DNA from: CAYREE01 sp964423225
GTDB taxonomy: Archaea > Altiarchaeota > Altiarchaeia > IMC4 > SCGC-AAA252-I15
Length of the DNA: 38,392 bases
Direction: 5' to 3'
NCBI GenBank assembly: GCA_964423225.1
Contig: CAYREE010000004.1
Span: 1-38,392, forward strand
Shown here: piece after piece, positions 16,697 through 25,177 of the stretch
How the letters are laid out: each line of letters begins with the position of its first letter
Position numbering within the stretch: the stretch's first letter is position 1
Program-made: the position numbers and the translations under genes
Notes under the pieces: generated by a model
Database searches by the model: none
Seen by the model: only the letters and a program-made list of their open reading frames with translations
Told to the model about the DNA's origin: nothing

Positions 16697-17901
16697 TGTT
16701 CACCTGAGGATAATTCCTTTAAAATCACTGAATCACTCATAAGTTCCCGTTCACCAACAATAAGGGCATATCGAGCATTTAACTTAGAGGCTTGTTCAAG
16801 TTCTTTATTAAGTTTTCGGCCTAAAAGCCCGTATAAGATAACTTTATCAGGCAGCAAACGACGTAGATCATTGGCTATCTTAAATGCCTGTCCTCCAACC
16901 TTTTCATCAACCGCCATAACGTATGCATCCACACCCGGCTTAGGAATCTTAATATCCTGTAAGTCCATTGCCTCACATATCCTGTCAAATCCAAATGCAA
17001 AGCCTACTGAGGGAGTATCTGGCCCTCCAAATAATGAGATGAGACTATCGTATCTACCGCCGCCACAAACCTGGTCTTGCGCTCCCATTCCCTCGACCTT
17101 GATGTCAAATACCATTCCAGTATAATAGTCCAGACCACGAGCCATGCTAAAGTCCACCATATATTCGATAGAAGCTATATCCAATAGCTGTAACGTTTTA
17201 ATAAAACCGTCCATAGTATTCAGAATATCTCCCTTCAAAGACTTACAAGCCTTCTCTACTACTTCAATACCGCCAGACAATCCGATTATCTCAAAGAAAC
17301 CATCATCAGTTACAATATCCCGTATACCATCAACATCCCCTTTATCCAGTAAATGTATTACTTTATCCTGTTCATCCTGAGATATTCCAAGGCCAGACAA
17401 CATACTACGAATTAAACGAATATCACTAATCCTTATCCTGCATCGCAAACCCAATGATTTCAAACATTCTGAAGCCAATGAAATCACTTCCGCATCACTT
17501 TGCGGATTAGATAAACCAATCAATTCAACACCCATCTGGAAGAATTCCCTATATCTACCCTTCTGAGGCTCCTCATATCGGAACATGGGACAATAATAAG
17601 AAACCTTTATCGGTTTCGGAAGGCCTCTTATGATTCCTGAATACATTCTCGCAACAGAAGCTGTTGCCTCAGGCCTAAGACAAAGGCTTCTCCCACCCTT
17701 ATCCACAAAGACATACATGTGGTCGGTTATCTCTTGACCTGATTTTTCCGTGAATAACTCAGCTTTTTCAAATGTTGGCGTGAGTATTGGCTGATAACCA
17801 AATGATGCGAACACTTGAGATATTTTGTCACGTACAAATAATCGATCAGACATCTCACATGTATTAAAATCTCTTGTGCCACGTGGTTTTTCGAACTTCA
17901 T
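16657..17901 (-). CDS. hisS: Histidyl-tRNA synthetase
   Basis: A 414-residue class II aminoacyl-tRNA synthetase that charges tRNA-His. It starts MKFEKPRGTRDF (family motif PxGxxD), has motif 2 in MFRYEEPQKGRYREFFQ, the histidine-binding RGLDYYTG box, the glycine-rich CGGGRYDSL, and motif 3 in GFAFGFDRI. The C-terminal anticodon-binding domain (about residues 320-414) is complete, with YALIVGERE. The length is normal for the family. The start ATG at 17901 is divergent from the FKBP gene, with 115 bases between them. A GT-C glycosyltransferase overlaps its 3' end. Confidence 0.97.
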   Translation of the reverse strand: MKFEKPRGTRDFNTCEMSDRLFVRDKISQVFASFGYQPILTPTFEKAELFTEKSGQEITDHMYVFVDKGGRSLCLRPEATASVARMYSGIIRGLPKPIKVSYYCPMFRYEEPQKGRYREFFQMGVELIGLSNPQSDAEVISLASECLKSLGLRCRIRISDIRLIRSMLSGLGISQDEQDKVIHLLDKGDVDGIRDIVTDDGFFEIIGLSGGIEVVEKACKSLKGDILNTMDGFIKTLQLLDIASIEYMVDFSMARGLDYYTGMVFDIKVEGMGAQDQVCGGGRYDSLISLFGGPDTPSVGFAFGFDRICEAMDLQDIKIPKPGVDAYVMAVDEKVGGQAFKIANDLRRLLPDKVILYGLLGRKLNKELEQASKLNARYALIVGERELMSDSVILKELSSGEQCIVKLKDLKSRF

Positions 17902-17980
17902 TTTTATTAAAAATCTATTAGGTTCGTTAGTTAATTAAGATTATAAAAAAAAGAGGGAGGTTAGTAACTGGAAACCATCA

Positions 17981-18008
17981 TATTTTTAAAGACGTATTAA
18001 TAATACGT
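17981..18008 (+). promoter_or_regulatory. TATA box and palindromic site before the FKBP gene
   Basis: TATTTTTAAA at 17981-17990 is centred about 31 bases from the GTG start. Immediately after it is a perfect palindrome, ACGTATTA-A-TAATACGT (17992-18008), between the TATA box and the probable transcript start, the usual place for a repressor operator in archaea. The rest of the 115-base hisS-FKBP gap shows only AT-rich DNA. Confidence 0.5.
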
Positions 18009-18016
18009 GCTACAAA

Positions 18017-18850
18017 GTGAAAGAAATACAGACAAAAACTATATTATTGGTTGGAGCGATCGCATTTGTGATACTTGCTTTCTATTTGAATTCAAGCGGA
18101 TACGATAAGGGTAAGAGCACAATCACTCCCGCTACATCAATAACGACTATTCCAGTGGACAATGGGATCGTCGATTCTGACGACATAGTCTCTATAAACT
18201 ATATTGGATCCTTCCCAAACGGAACAGTCTTTGACACAAGTTATGAAGACCTCGCAAAAGAGGCGGGAGTCTATAATCCAATAAGACAATACGGTCTTGT
18301 AACATTCACAGTAGGTTTTGGAGGTCTGCTTCCAGCTTTTGAAGAAGCAATTATGGGTATGAAAGAAGGGGAGGAGAAGATTATCACACTAGAACCAGAA
18401 CAAGCATATGGTTATTATGACGAATCACTTATTCGAGTAGAAGCCAGAATGCAGATTAGCCCAAGGATACAGAATGTAAGCCCTGAAAAATTCGCTTCAG
18501 AGATAGGACTTGAACCTGAAGTAGGATTGATATTCAATACTCCAAACGACACTGCCTACGCTCTTACCTGGCCGATGACAATTATGACGGTCACAGACGA
18601 TTATATTTACTTCAGACATGATCCAGAAGAGAATACAGAATTTACAACTGTATTTGGTCCTGCAACAGTCCGAGCAACAGATGATGAGTTGATAATAAAT
18701 GTCAATGCGAAGGATGGGAAGATTGTTACATTATACGGGCCTGCAATGGTAACTGTAGATGAGAAAAATTATACTGTCGACTTTAACCATGAGCTTGCAG
18801 GAAAGACTATCATGTTTAAGATAAATGTCGAGTCGATCACAGAACAATAA
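18017..18850 (+). CDS. Membrane-anchored FKBP-type peptidyl-prolyl isomerase (SlyD-like)
   Basis: A 277-residue protein with one N-terminal helix (about residues 7-24) and then an FKBP domain from about residue 53: DDIVSINYIGSFPNGTVFDTS, a segment FTVGFGGLLPAFEEAIMGMKEGEEK, and EPEQAYGYYD, the typical order with an inserted flap. Such enzymes catalyse cis-trans isomerisation at proline and act as folding helpers; the anchor places this one outside the cell membrane. The C-terminal 130 or so residues form an additional beta-rich domain, as in long archaeal FKBPs. The start is GTG at 18017; no in-frame ATG lies upstream. The gene is divergent from hisS and convergent with the glycosyltransferase. 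Confidence 0.92.
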   Translation: MKEIQTKTILLVGAIAFVILAFYLNSSGYDKGKSTITPATSITTIPVDNGIVDSDDIVSINYIGSFPNGTVFDTSYEDLAKEAGVYNPIRQYGLVTFTVGFGGLLPAFEEAIMGMKEGEEKIITLEPEQAYGYYDESLIRVEARMQISPRIQNVSPEKFASEIGLEPEVGLIFNTPNDTAYALTWPMTIMTVTDDYIYFRHDPEENTEFTTVFGPATVRATDDELIINVNAKDGKIVTLYGPAMVTVDEKNYTVDFNHELAGKTIMFKINVESITEQ

Positions 18851-18855
18851 CAGTC

Positions 18856-20811
18856 TTATAATAGTTCGTTTATCTTCTCTGAATATTCTTTAGAACTTAT
18901 TATCCCAGTTTTCTTGCTATTTATCAATGAGTTGAGCTTAGAATAGATTGTATCAGAGATTGTTTTCTGCTGGTAAGTAGATAGAAAACTCCTCTTAGCA
19001 GGATAATCACTTCGTCCATATAATTCAAAATATATTGAATGCCCACTACCTAGATCATATGTTACTTTTCCAAATGAATTGATCACATCATCCTTAAATG
19101 TAAAATAGAAGAAATCAAGGTATTGATCATTGTATGAGGATAGCCAGGAATAAGTTGTTAATCCACAACCCTGTTTCACATCTAAGTCCCCTTGTTTTAC
19201 AGGCCAAAAAAGTGGATCCGTACATAAGAAAGGATCATTGAACATGTTCTCGCCTTTTAACTGATCAGGTATGTGTGTGCTCTTACCAGCTAGTTCAATG
19301 GTTGAAACAAGGTCTTCAAGTGCATGTTTATCATCTAGCATGCTGAAATAACGTTCAAAAATATATATTTTTTGTTTAGTATTTGGAACATCAAATGACT
19401 CGGTACCCCTGCCTTTTTTCCATAATATTAGATGGGCTAAACGTCCATCAGACAGTATAGTACTCGGATAAAAACCAGTTTCAATCATTTTTTTAACAAT
19501 TGGAGTATAATCAACATCTTTACTGCGCCAATCCTCAAAGTACCCGATATTCATGAATACTATATCAACTGAATCAAGTTCTTCAAGGATCATATTATTG
19601 AGGTACTCGCGATGATGATATGCACCATAGAAGCTGGAGGGAGTGTCAAATAAGCTACACCGAGTCTTCTTGTCTGCTTTAATTGCTATATAAGGCATGT
19701 AGGGGGTTGCAAGACCGAGCATAGAATTGCCCTTGATGTCCTTAACATGTCTTATTATTTCAAGGTTTATGTCCGCCGGTCTTTTCGAATAGATGGAATT
19801 ATAATAATGTCCCTGAGTTAGAAACGTGACTGAAAGAATAAGTAGGATAAGTAAGATTGTGACCCTAGATGTTCTGAATTTTAACAAAACATATGCTATC
19901 AACAAGGATAGGTAAGATACTAAGAGCGTTAGATAATAGACCCATATTTTTCCCAGAAAGGATATGGCTAAAACATAGAAAAGGATAAATAATAAGAAGG
20001 TTATATGCGGACGCTTATTAGCAAGCCATAAATTTATCGAAGAACGAAATCCAAGCCTGCATTCATCAATGACCATGAACACGATTGCTAGAAGACCTAA
20101 TACTGCAATTATCCGATCGGATTCAAAAAATACTCGGATCTGGTAGAGTTTGCTATTATCACTGAAATAAGGCGAGTCTAAATGAGCTAGAAACGCATTT
20201 TCGATGAAATAAGGCATTGAAAAGAAATAAAGCCAGACAGGTAGTGTTAGAGCAACACCCATCCAATACCGTTTTTCTTTATGGTTTAGTAACGATAAGA
20301 CAAATACAAAAGGTAGATTATTCAACCTGATAAGAAGCGAGGATACTATCAAGAAGCCTGAGACAATCTTCTTTTTAGTCATTGAATAATACGTTGCAGC
20401 CAGGATAAAAGCTTGGGATAAAAAAACTCCGTAAAAACCATGGGAATAAACATGAAACGACATTGAAGTTGTAACCATTATTATGCAGGCGATCATACCC
20501 AGATATTTCTTCATATGCTCTCCAATAAGAAAAACATAGATTAACGTAACTCCAGTCGACAATAAGGCTACAAGATTCCCAGTCCAAATCCCAGACCCAA
20601 AAACAAGATATGCAAACGCTATTGGATAGACCATCAAAGGCATCTGACCGAACTGATTGTCGCGATAGGGTTGACAGCCATCAAGCATCATGTCAGCAAG
20701 AAGATAGTATGTATTTGAATCATTGTTGTCAACCTCGATTGAAAGCCCGTGATAACCCATTATGATGATGCATGCGAGTATAAGAAGGATAAAATAATTT
20801 CGCGTAAACAT
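18856..20811 (-). CDS. GT-C glycosyltransferase with long C-terminal domain
   Basis: A 651-residue protein with about ten membrane helices in the first 330 residues and a soluble C-terminal region. The first loop has NNDSNTYYLLADMMLDGCQPY followed by DNQFGQMPLMVYP, the arrangement seen in GT39/PMT_2 enzymes (an Asp, then a Tyr, then G-x-PYRD and P-L). These transfer sugars from lipid-phosphate donors to proteins or lipids. It begins 1 base after the stop of the gap-containing methyltransferase gene, so polB, the methyltransferase and this gene appear to be one operon. A second GT-C protein lies at 14822-16696; the two are not close paralogs by eye. Confidence 0.82.
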   Translation of the reverse strand: MFTRNYFILLILACIIIMGYHGLSIEVDNNDSNTYYLLADMMLDGCQPYRDNQFGQMPLMVYPIAFAYLVFGSGIWTGNLVALLSTGVTLIYVFLIGEHMKKYLGMIACIIMVTTSMSFHVYSHGFYGVFLSQAFILAATYYSMTKKKIVSGFLIVSSLLIRLNNLPFVFVLSLLNHKEKRYWMGVALTLPVWLYFFSMPYFIENAFLAHLDSPYFSDNSKLYQIRVFFESDRIIAVLGLLAIVFMVIDECRLGFRSSINLWLANKRPHITFLLFILFYVLAISFLGKIWVYYLTLLVSYLSLLIAYVLLKFRTSRVTILLILLILSVTFLTQGHYYNSIYSKRPADINLEIIRHVKDIKGNSMLGLATPYMPYIAIKADKKTRCSLFDTPSSFYGAYHHREYLNNMILEELDSVDIVFMNIGYFEDWRSKDVDYTPIVKKMIETGFYPSTILSDGRLAHLILWKKGRGTESFDVPNTKQKIYIFERYFSMLDDKHALEDLVSTIELAGKSTHIPDQLKGENMFNDPFLCTDPLFWPVKQGDLDVKQGCGLTTYSWLSSYNDQYLDFFYFTFKDDVINSFGKVTYDLGSGHSIYFELYGRSDYPAKRSFLSTYQQKTISDTIYSKLNSLINSKKTGIISSKEYSEKINELL

Positions 20812-20812
20812 A

Positions 20813-21843
20813 TCAAACCTCTACTACCCCGTTTCTCACAACATAGAATTGTTTTGGCTCATCCCAGGTGAACAGGTTTTTAGGGATACATGTCTGAAGT
20901 ATATCTTCACGCGAGTATCCAGCATCCATAAAATCGCTGATCCCAATAAGACTAGGCTTTAAACCAGAGAATATGTTCAATCCGCCTGAAGCAGTCTTCC
21001 TACGAAGCTCTGCTACTATCCTTCTTGCTTCAGCCGGGCTTGATACATAATCTGTTGCCACTCCTTCTGCGACAATGACGTCAAAAAGCAGACGATCAGA
21101 AAAAGTTGGGGAAAGATCGCTAACATCACCTTNNNNNNNNNNAAAGCAGGATCAGTTATGAAATTGGAATGTTTTAGCTTCACTTGAGTTAATCGGACAT
21201 TACCTTGATTAATATCTACACCATAAAGGTTGGTGTTGGGGAATAGCAGTCCAATTTCATGCAATAAACGTCCGTTCCCACATCCTGCGTCAAGGACATT
21301 TTTACCTTTCAAATCCAAATCCTTTAGCCTAGCTAGCACTGCCTCATCTATTTTTTCATAAGCAAATCTTTCTTCATCACCGTAAGCAAGATCATCCCAT
21401 TTCTTCTTTTTTTCAACTTTAGGATTTCTAATAGTCATCAGATCTATCTTGCCGGGATCTAGTCTTGATAAAGCATCGGTCAATAGATCGATTCCGCCGC
21501 GAGTGAATTTAATGCAATATGCACGTGCTTTATCAGAGCCAGGATTTTCAATGAGAAAGATTGGATCTAGCTTTGTTTGATGCTCTAAAGAATTTCCACC
21601 AACACTATTACAAACAAGCATATGATTTTCAAAAAATATTAAACGAGTATTATGTTTAAGCTCGATAGTGTCTGTCATCCGCTTTGTGTTCTCTTTAGTA
21701 GTCTTTAAGGCGAATCTTAAGCCAACGTCTGGAGGATCAAGCTCTCCAAGCGGTCGAACATTACTGAAAGATGAGTCAATCTGCTCCAGAAGTCTTTCTT
21801 TAACTCTTTCATGAATGTCCTTTGTAGTCAATACACTAGACAT
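20813..21843 (-). CDS. Class I SAM-dependent methyltransferase, interrupted by assembly gap
   Basis: The reading frame is cut by 10 Ns. The upstream part (21843 to 21143) has an N-terminal domain with FFENHMLVCN and LLTDALSRLDPG, then methyltransferase motif I (NVLDAGCGNGRLL) and motif II (LYGVDINQGNV). On the other side of the gap a different frame continues with GDVSDLSPTFSDRLLFDVIV then AEGVATDYV, which is the motif IV region, and ends RNGVVEV at 20813. The two halves join if the real gap is 2 modulo 3 bases rather than 10. The estimated length is about 340 residues plus the missing part. The substrate is unknown. It is preceded by polB and followed directly by a GT-C gene. Confidence 0.8.
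21133..21142. other. Assembly gap (10 Ns)
   Basis: Ten undetermined bases inside the methyltransferase gene. The frame relation of the two flanks shows that 10 is a placeholder rather than the true length. Confidence 0.99.
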
Positions 21844-21882
21844 TAAACCATATTATGAGTAATTTATGCAGAAATAATAGTT

Positions 21883-24192
21883 TTACCAGTCACCGAGTGT
21901 CATCTGCTTGCCTAAACCCTTCAACTCGTCTTCAGTGTAGTCTAAAGCCTCAAGGATCCGCATAACAGCGGGAAGAAGCTGGTTATTCACATAGTAGTCA
22001 GGATCATATTCTCCTTCAGACACAAAATCCACGATCTTAGCCTTATCGCTAATACTCTGACCCCTCTTAGTTACAACATAGGTTATGATATCCCCTTGCT
22101 TATAGTCTCTACCATGCTTCATAGCCTTTCTCACAGCTGCGATATGAGGCCCCTCAGAGACATATCCGCCCAGGTTCCTCGTCATCTGAGTGTTTATCGT
22201 AAGCATATCAAGAGACATCTCCCCGGACTTAATCGCTTGCACCACATCTTTAACTATATCAGCTGCTTTTTCAGGATCCCTATCTTTTAGTATCGCATCC
22301 AATACCTTGTTTTGCGTATCTTTTGCAACTTCAGCCCAGTCCCGACGCCTTGTCTCAAGACCCTTTATCGTCAGCTTTCCATCAGAACCCATAAGAGCAT
22401 AACGCTTCTTAGTGATGAATACGCCTCGAGGATAAAAACCCTCGAATTCCAAGTCCATTGACTTGGGTAGTTTGTCATTAACAATTTTTTGGAATTCTTT
22501 CGATCGTTCAATAATCTCAGCCTCATCAGAAAGATCAGGACGGGTCAGATATACGCTATCTGTATCACCATATACAACATTGAATCCATTTTCCTTAGCA
22601 TCCACGATGACCTTGTGAATATAGTCTCTCCCCCAAGCTGTTATGCTTGAAGCACACTCCCTACAATACCATCTAGCCCTCTGGAAACCATAATAACCAT
22701 ACATACTGTTTGCAAGAAGCTTTACAGCCTGCTGCTCAACATCAAGCAACGCCCTCTTTGCCTCGTCTTTTTCAGCCTTTAACTTCTTTTTTATCTCCAT
22801 CCGATGGTTTATCAAATAGCCAAGAACACTAGGTATAAAACCTTTCATATTTACACAGTAATGATGTCCTATAGGAGACTTGTTCTCACTGCCACAACAA
22901 TCACAGTTAATAGTATATGGATCAATATTATGTGAGATAATAATGCTTGGATACAGGCTCCTAAAGTCAAAGAGGATGATATTGTCATGTATCCCCTTCT
23001 CTGGATCAACTACAAAAGCACCCTCGAATTTCTCTTCCGATGCTCTATCCCCATATTCCTGATCTGAAGGCCTGTTTGGAACAATACGTTTTTGCTTGAA
23101 TGATTCTGACACAAGCAGGTATTCTACCCGTTGGCTAGAACTCATACGCGAAACCTCGTATACTGGTTGTCTAACAACTTTAGACAACTCATATTCGAGA
23201 GGTAGCATTTGAAGTGATATTTTAAGTGTTGAAACCGCATCGCTTAATGAATAATCAAGGAATCTCCCAAGCTCTTTAGGATCTTTTGACTCCCAGATCT
23301 GGTGCATCTCCTCGAATTTTACGTCAATCTTCTCCTCACCGAACATGCTTTCATAAACGTTTTCCAGCGTGTATCTGGGAAGGTTGAATACTTGCCTGCA
23401 TACAGGATACATGTCTACCGAAGGACGTCCTATTATCTTTACTCCATTATTCATCCCTCTTCGTTCAAGGCGCAGTTCAGACCCGTCAATACCAAGGTCT
23501 AGTGTAACCCGGTATTTATCAGCCCGTTCCTTGATATATGGAAAATCAAAGTTATCCGAGTTATACCCAGTGATAATATCTATCTCCTGGCTCTTCAGTG
23601 TTTCAACCATCTTTTCAATTATCTCTTTTTCAGAGGCAACAACTTCTAAATAGTCTTTTTCTATACCAGTAACATCATAAGTCCAGACTTTCTCAATGCC
23701 TTTGTTGTCAGCATAACTTATCATGATTATAGGATCTCTTGCAGCCAAGGGCTCCCCGCGAGGATTATAGACTTCAATATCGATTGCAGCTACATTTAAA
23801 CCTACTTCCTCTGCATATTCCATTGGAATAAGTCCTGAATCGATGATAAATCGTCTTGCAAAGGGTATGTCTGCTTCTCTAACGCCCCTACATCCCTGAG
23901 TCATCGCCACTTCCCCCCTAAGTCGTGGGACTTCCCTTGGCACAGTGGTTGTAACCTTAAGGATATCCGTCTCCTTTCCCTCATTGATCATCTTTACAAT
24001 ATCGGTTTTAACTACTGCCTCAAGCTTCTTCACCCGATCAGATAGGTCTGTAAGGTCGTTTCCAATGGCATAGAAATAGGGTTCAAAGTCTCTTACCTCC
24101 TCGATTGAACGGCCTTCCTTAGTCTTATAGTATAATCGAACGATTGGTTTTTCGTCTTTTATCGTATAGTCTGCATCTATCAAACACTTCAT
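21883..24192 (-). CDS. polB: Family B DNA polymerase with 3'-5' exonuclease
   Basis: A 769-residue replicative-type polymerase. Proofreading exonuclease motifs are AAIDIEVYNP (Exo I, near residue 138), YNSDNFDFPYI (Exo II) and YSLSDAVS (Exo III). Polymerase motifs are DFRSLYPSIIISHNI (A, near 406), KLLANSMYGYYGF (B, near 495) and YGDTDSVYL (C, near 540). Two CxxC pairs lie in the palm insert (CDCCG and CRECA), as in other archaeal PolB. The extreme C-terminus, QMTLGDW, fits a PCNA-interacting peptide. The ATG at 24192 is preferred over a GTG two codons earlier. No intein is present. It would head the operon with the methyltransferase and the second glycosyltransferase. Confidence 0.97.
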   Translation of the reverse strand: MKCLIDADYTIKDEKPIVRLYYKTKEGRSIEEVRDFEPYFYAIGNDLTDLSDRVKKLEAVVKTDIVKMINEGKETDILKVTTTVPREVPRLRGEVAMTQGCRGVREADIPFARRFIIDSGLIPMEYAEEVGLNVAAIDIEVYNPRGEPLAARDPIIMISYADNKGIEKVWTYDVTGIEKDYLEVVASEKEIIEKMVETLKSQEIDIITGYNSDNFDFPYIKERADKYRVTLDLGIDGSELRLERRGMNNGVKIIGRPSVDMYPVCRQVFNLPRYTLENVYESMFGEEKIDVKFEEMHQIWESKDPKELGRFLDYSLSDAVSTLKISLQMLPLEYELSKVVRQPVYEVSRMSSSQRVEYLLVSESFKQKRIVPNRPSDQEYGDRASEEKFEGAFVVDPEKGIHDNIILFDFRSLYPSIIISHNIDPYTINCDCCGSENKSPIGHHYCVNMKGFIPSVLGYLINHRMEIKKKLKAEKDEAKRALLDVEQQAVKLLANSMYGYYGFQRARWYCRECASSITAWGRDYIHKVIVDAKENGFNVVYGDTDSVYLTRPDLSDEAEIIERSKEFQKIVNDKLPKSMDLEFEGFYPRGVFITKKRYALMGSDGKLTIKGLETRRRDWAEVAKDTQNKVLDAILKDRDPEKAADIVKDVVQAIKSGEMSLDMLTINTQMTRNLGGYVSEGPHIAAVRKAMKHGRDYKQGDIITYVVTKRGQSISDKAKIVDFVSEGEYDPDYYVNNQLLPAVMRILEALDYTEDELKGLGKQMTLGDW

Positions 24193-24214
24193 TTTCACGT
24201 ATGACTTAATTATT

Positions 24215-24226
24215 ACTTATTATAAG
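24215..24226 (+). promoter_or_regulatory. Candidate TATA box of dapF
   Basis: ACTTATTATAAG lies about 33 bases before the dapF ATG and fits a nearly leaderless transcript. The 62-base space between polB and dapF is AT-rich and must hold both divergent promoters. Confidence 0.45.
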
Positions 24227-24254
24227 AATAACCTACTAATAGATTTCCCTAAAA

Positions 24255-25139
24255 ATGGACATACAATTCACAAAGATGCATGGGTCTGGAAACGACTTTA
24301 TCCTAGTTGATGAATGGGATGGTAAAACAGTTCCTGAGAAAGATGAGGAAGCATTTGTGGCATTGGTTAGCGACAGGCATTTTGGAATCGGTAGTGATGG
24401 CGTCATATTCGTACAGAAATCAGTAGAGGAAGACGCAAAGTTTCACTTCTATAATCCTGATGGTAGTATTGCCGAGATGTGTGGTAATGGAATACGATGC
24501 TTCGCAAAATATGTTTATGAAAAAGGGTATGTGAAAAAAGAGGTCTTTACTGCCGAGACACTTGCAGGAGTGAAGATTCTTGAGTTAACAGTTGATTCAA
24601 AGAAGGTTTTGGAAGTTAAGGTCGCGATGGGAGCCCCTCAAATCTCCAGGGGAAAAGCACAAGTTGCTCAAGGAGACTTGGATTCACCCATGATAGATGA
24701 AAAACTTGTAATCGAAGGCAATGAATATAAAGTGACAGCAGTTGGAATGGGTAATCCCCATGCCATAATGTTTGTTGAAGATGTTGAAGACGCTGATGTG
24801 GAAGGAGACGGCCCTTTAATAAGGAATAGCCGGGAAGTGTTCCCCAACGGAGTAAACGTGCATTTCATCCATGAAGAGGGTGTGAATGAGTTTAATATTA
24901 GGACATACGAACGTGGAGTGGAAGGCGAGACCCTGGCCTGTGGGACCGGGATATGCGCGAGTGCTGTAGCATGCATCCTCAATGATAAAGCAGACATGAA
25001 AAAACCGCTCCTATTTCATGCTAGAGGCGGCGACCTAAAGATAGAACTGGCTGGAACCCCGGATAATATTGAAAATATCTTCTTGATAGGACCCGCTGAA
25101 GAAGCTTTCACAGGGACATGCCAGTATAATATAAAATAA
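24255..25139 (+). CDS. dapF: Diaminopimelate epimerase
   Basis: A 294-residue enzyme that converts LL- to meso-diaminopimelate, the late step of lysine synthesis. It begins with FTKMHGSGNDF, the family N-terminus. It carries the two catalytic cysteines in MCGNGIRC (Cys about 76) and LACGTGIC (Cys about 229), and IGSDGVIF between them. Both halves of the double-domain fold are present and the length is normal (about 270-300). In an archaeon without peptidoglycan its role is lysine synthesis. No other dap or lysine genes are visible here. Confidence 0.96.
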   Translation: MDIQFTKMHGSGNDFILVDEWDGKTVPEKDEEAFVALVSDRHFGIGSDGVIFVQKSVEEDAKFHFYNPDGSIAEMCGNGIRCFAKYVYEKGYVKKEVFTAETLAGVKILELTVDSKKVLEVKVAMGAPQISRGKAQVAQGDLDSPMIDEKLVIEGNEYKVTAVGMGNPHAIMFVEDVEDADVEGDGPLIRNSREVFPNGVNVHFIHEEGVNEFNIRTYERGVEGETLACGTGICASAVACILNDKADMKKPLLFHARGGDLKIELAGTPDNIENIFLIGPAEEAFTGTCQYNIK

Positions 25140-25177
25140 GTAAGTATTATATAATATATATTTTTATTATATAGATT

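Noticed and set aside
17902..18016. A tRNA or small RNA gene in the hisS-FKBP spacer
   Set aside because: No cloverleaf or TpsiC-like box is visible; the spacer holds AT-rich promoter DNA and the palindrome.
21016..21132. C-terminal extension of the methyltransferase read straight through the Ns
   Set aside because: This frame gives a hydrophobic, family-unlike sequence; the alternative frame gives recognisable methyltransferase sequence.
21883..24192. An intein in the DNA polymerase
   Set aside because: Motifs A, B and C are uninterrupted and the length of 769 residues is normal for an inteinless archaeal PolB.
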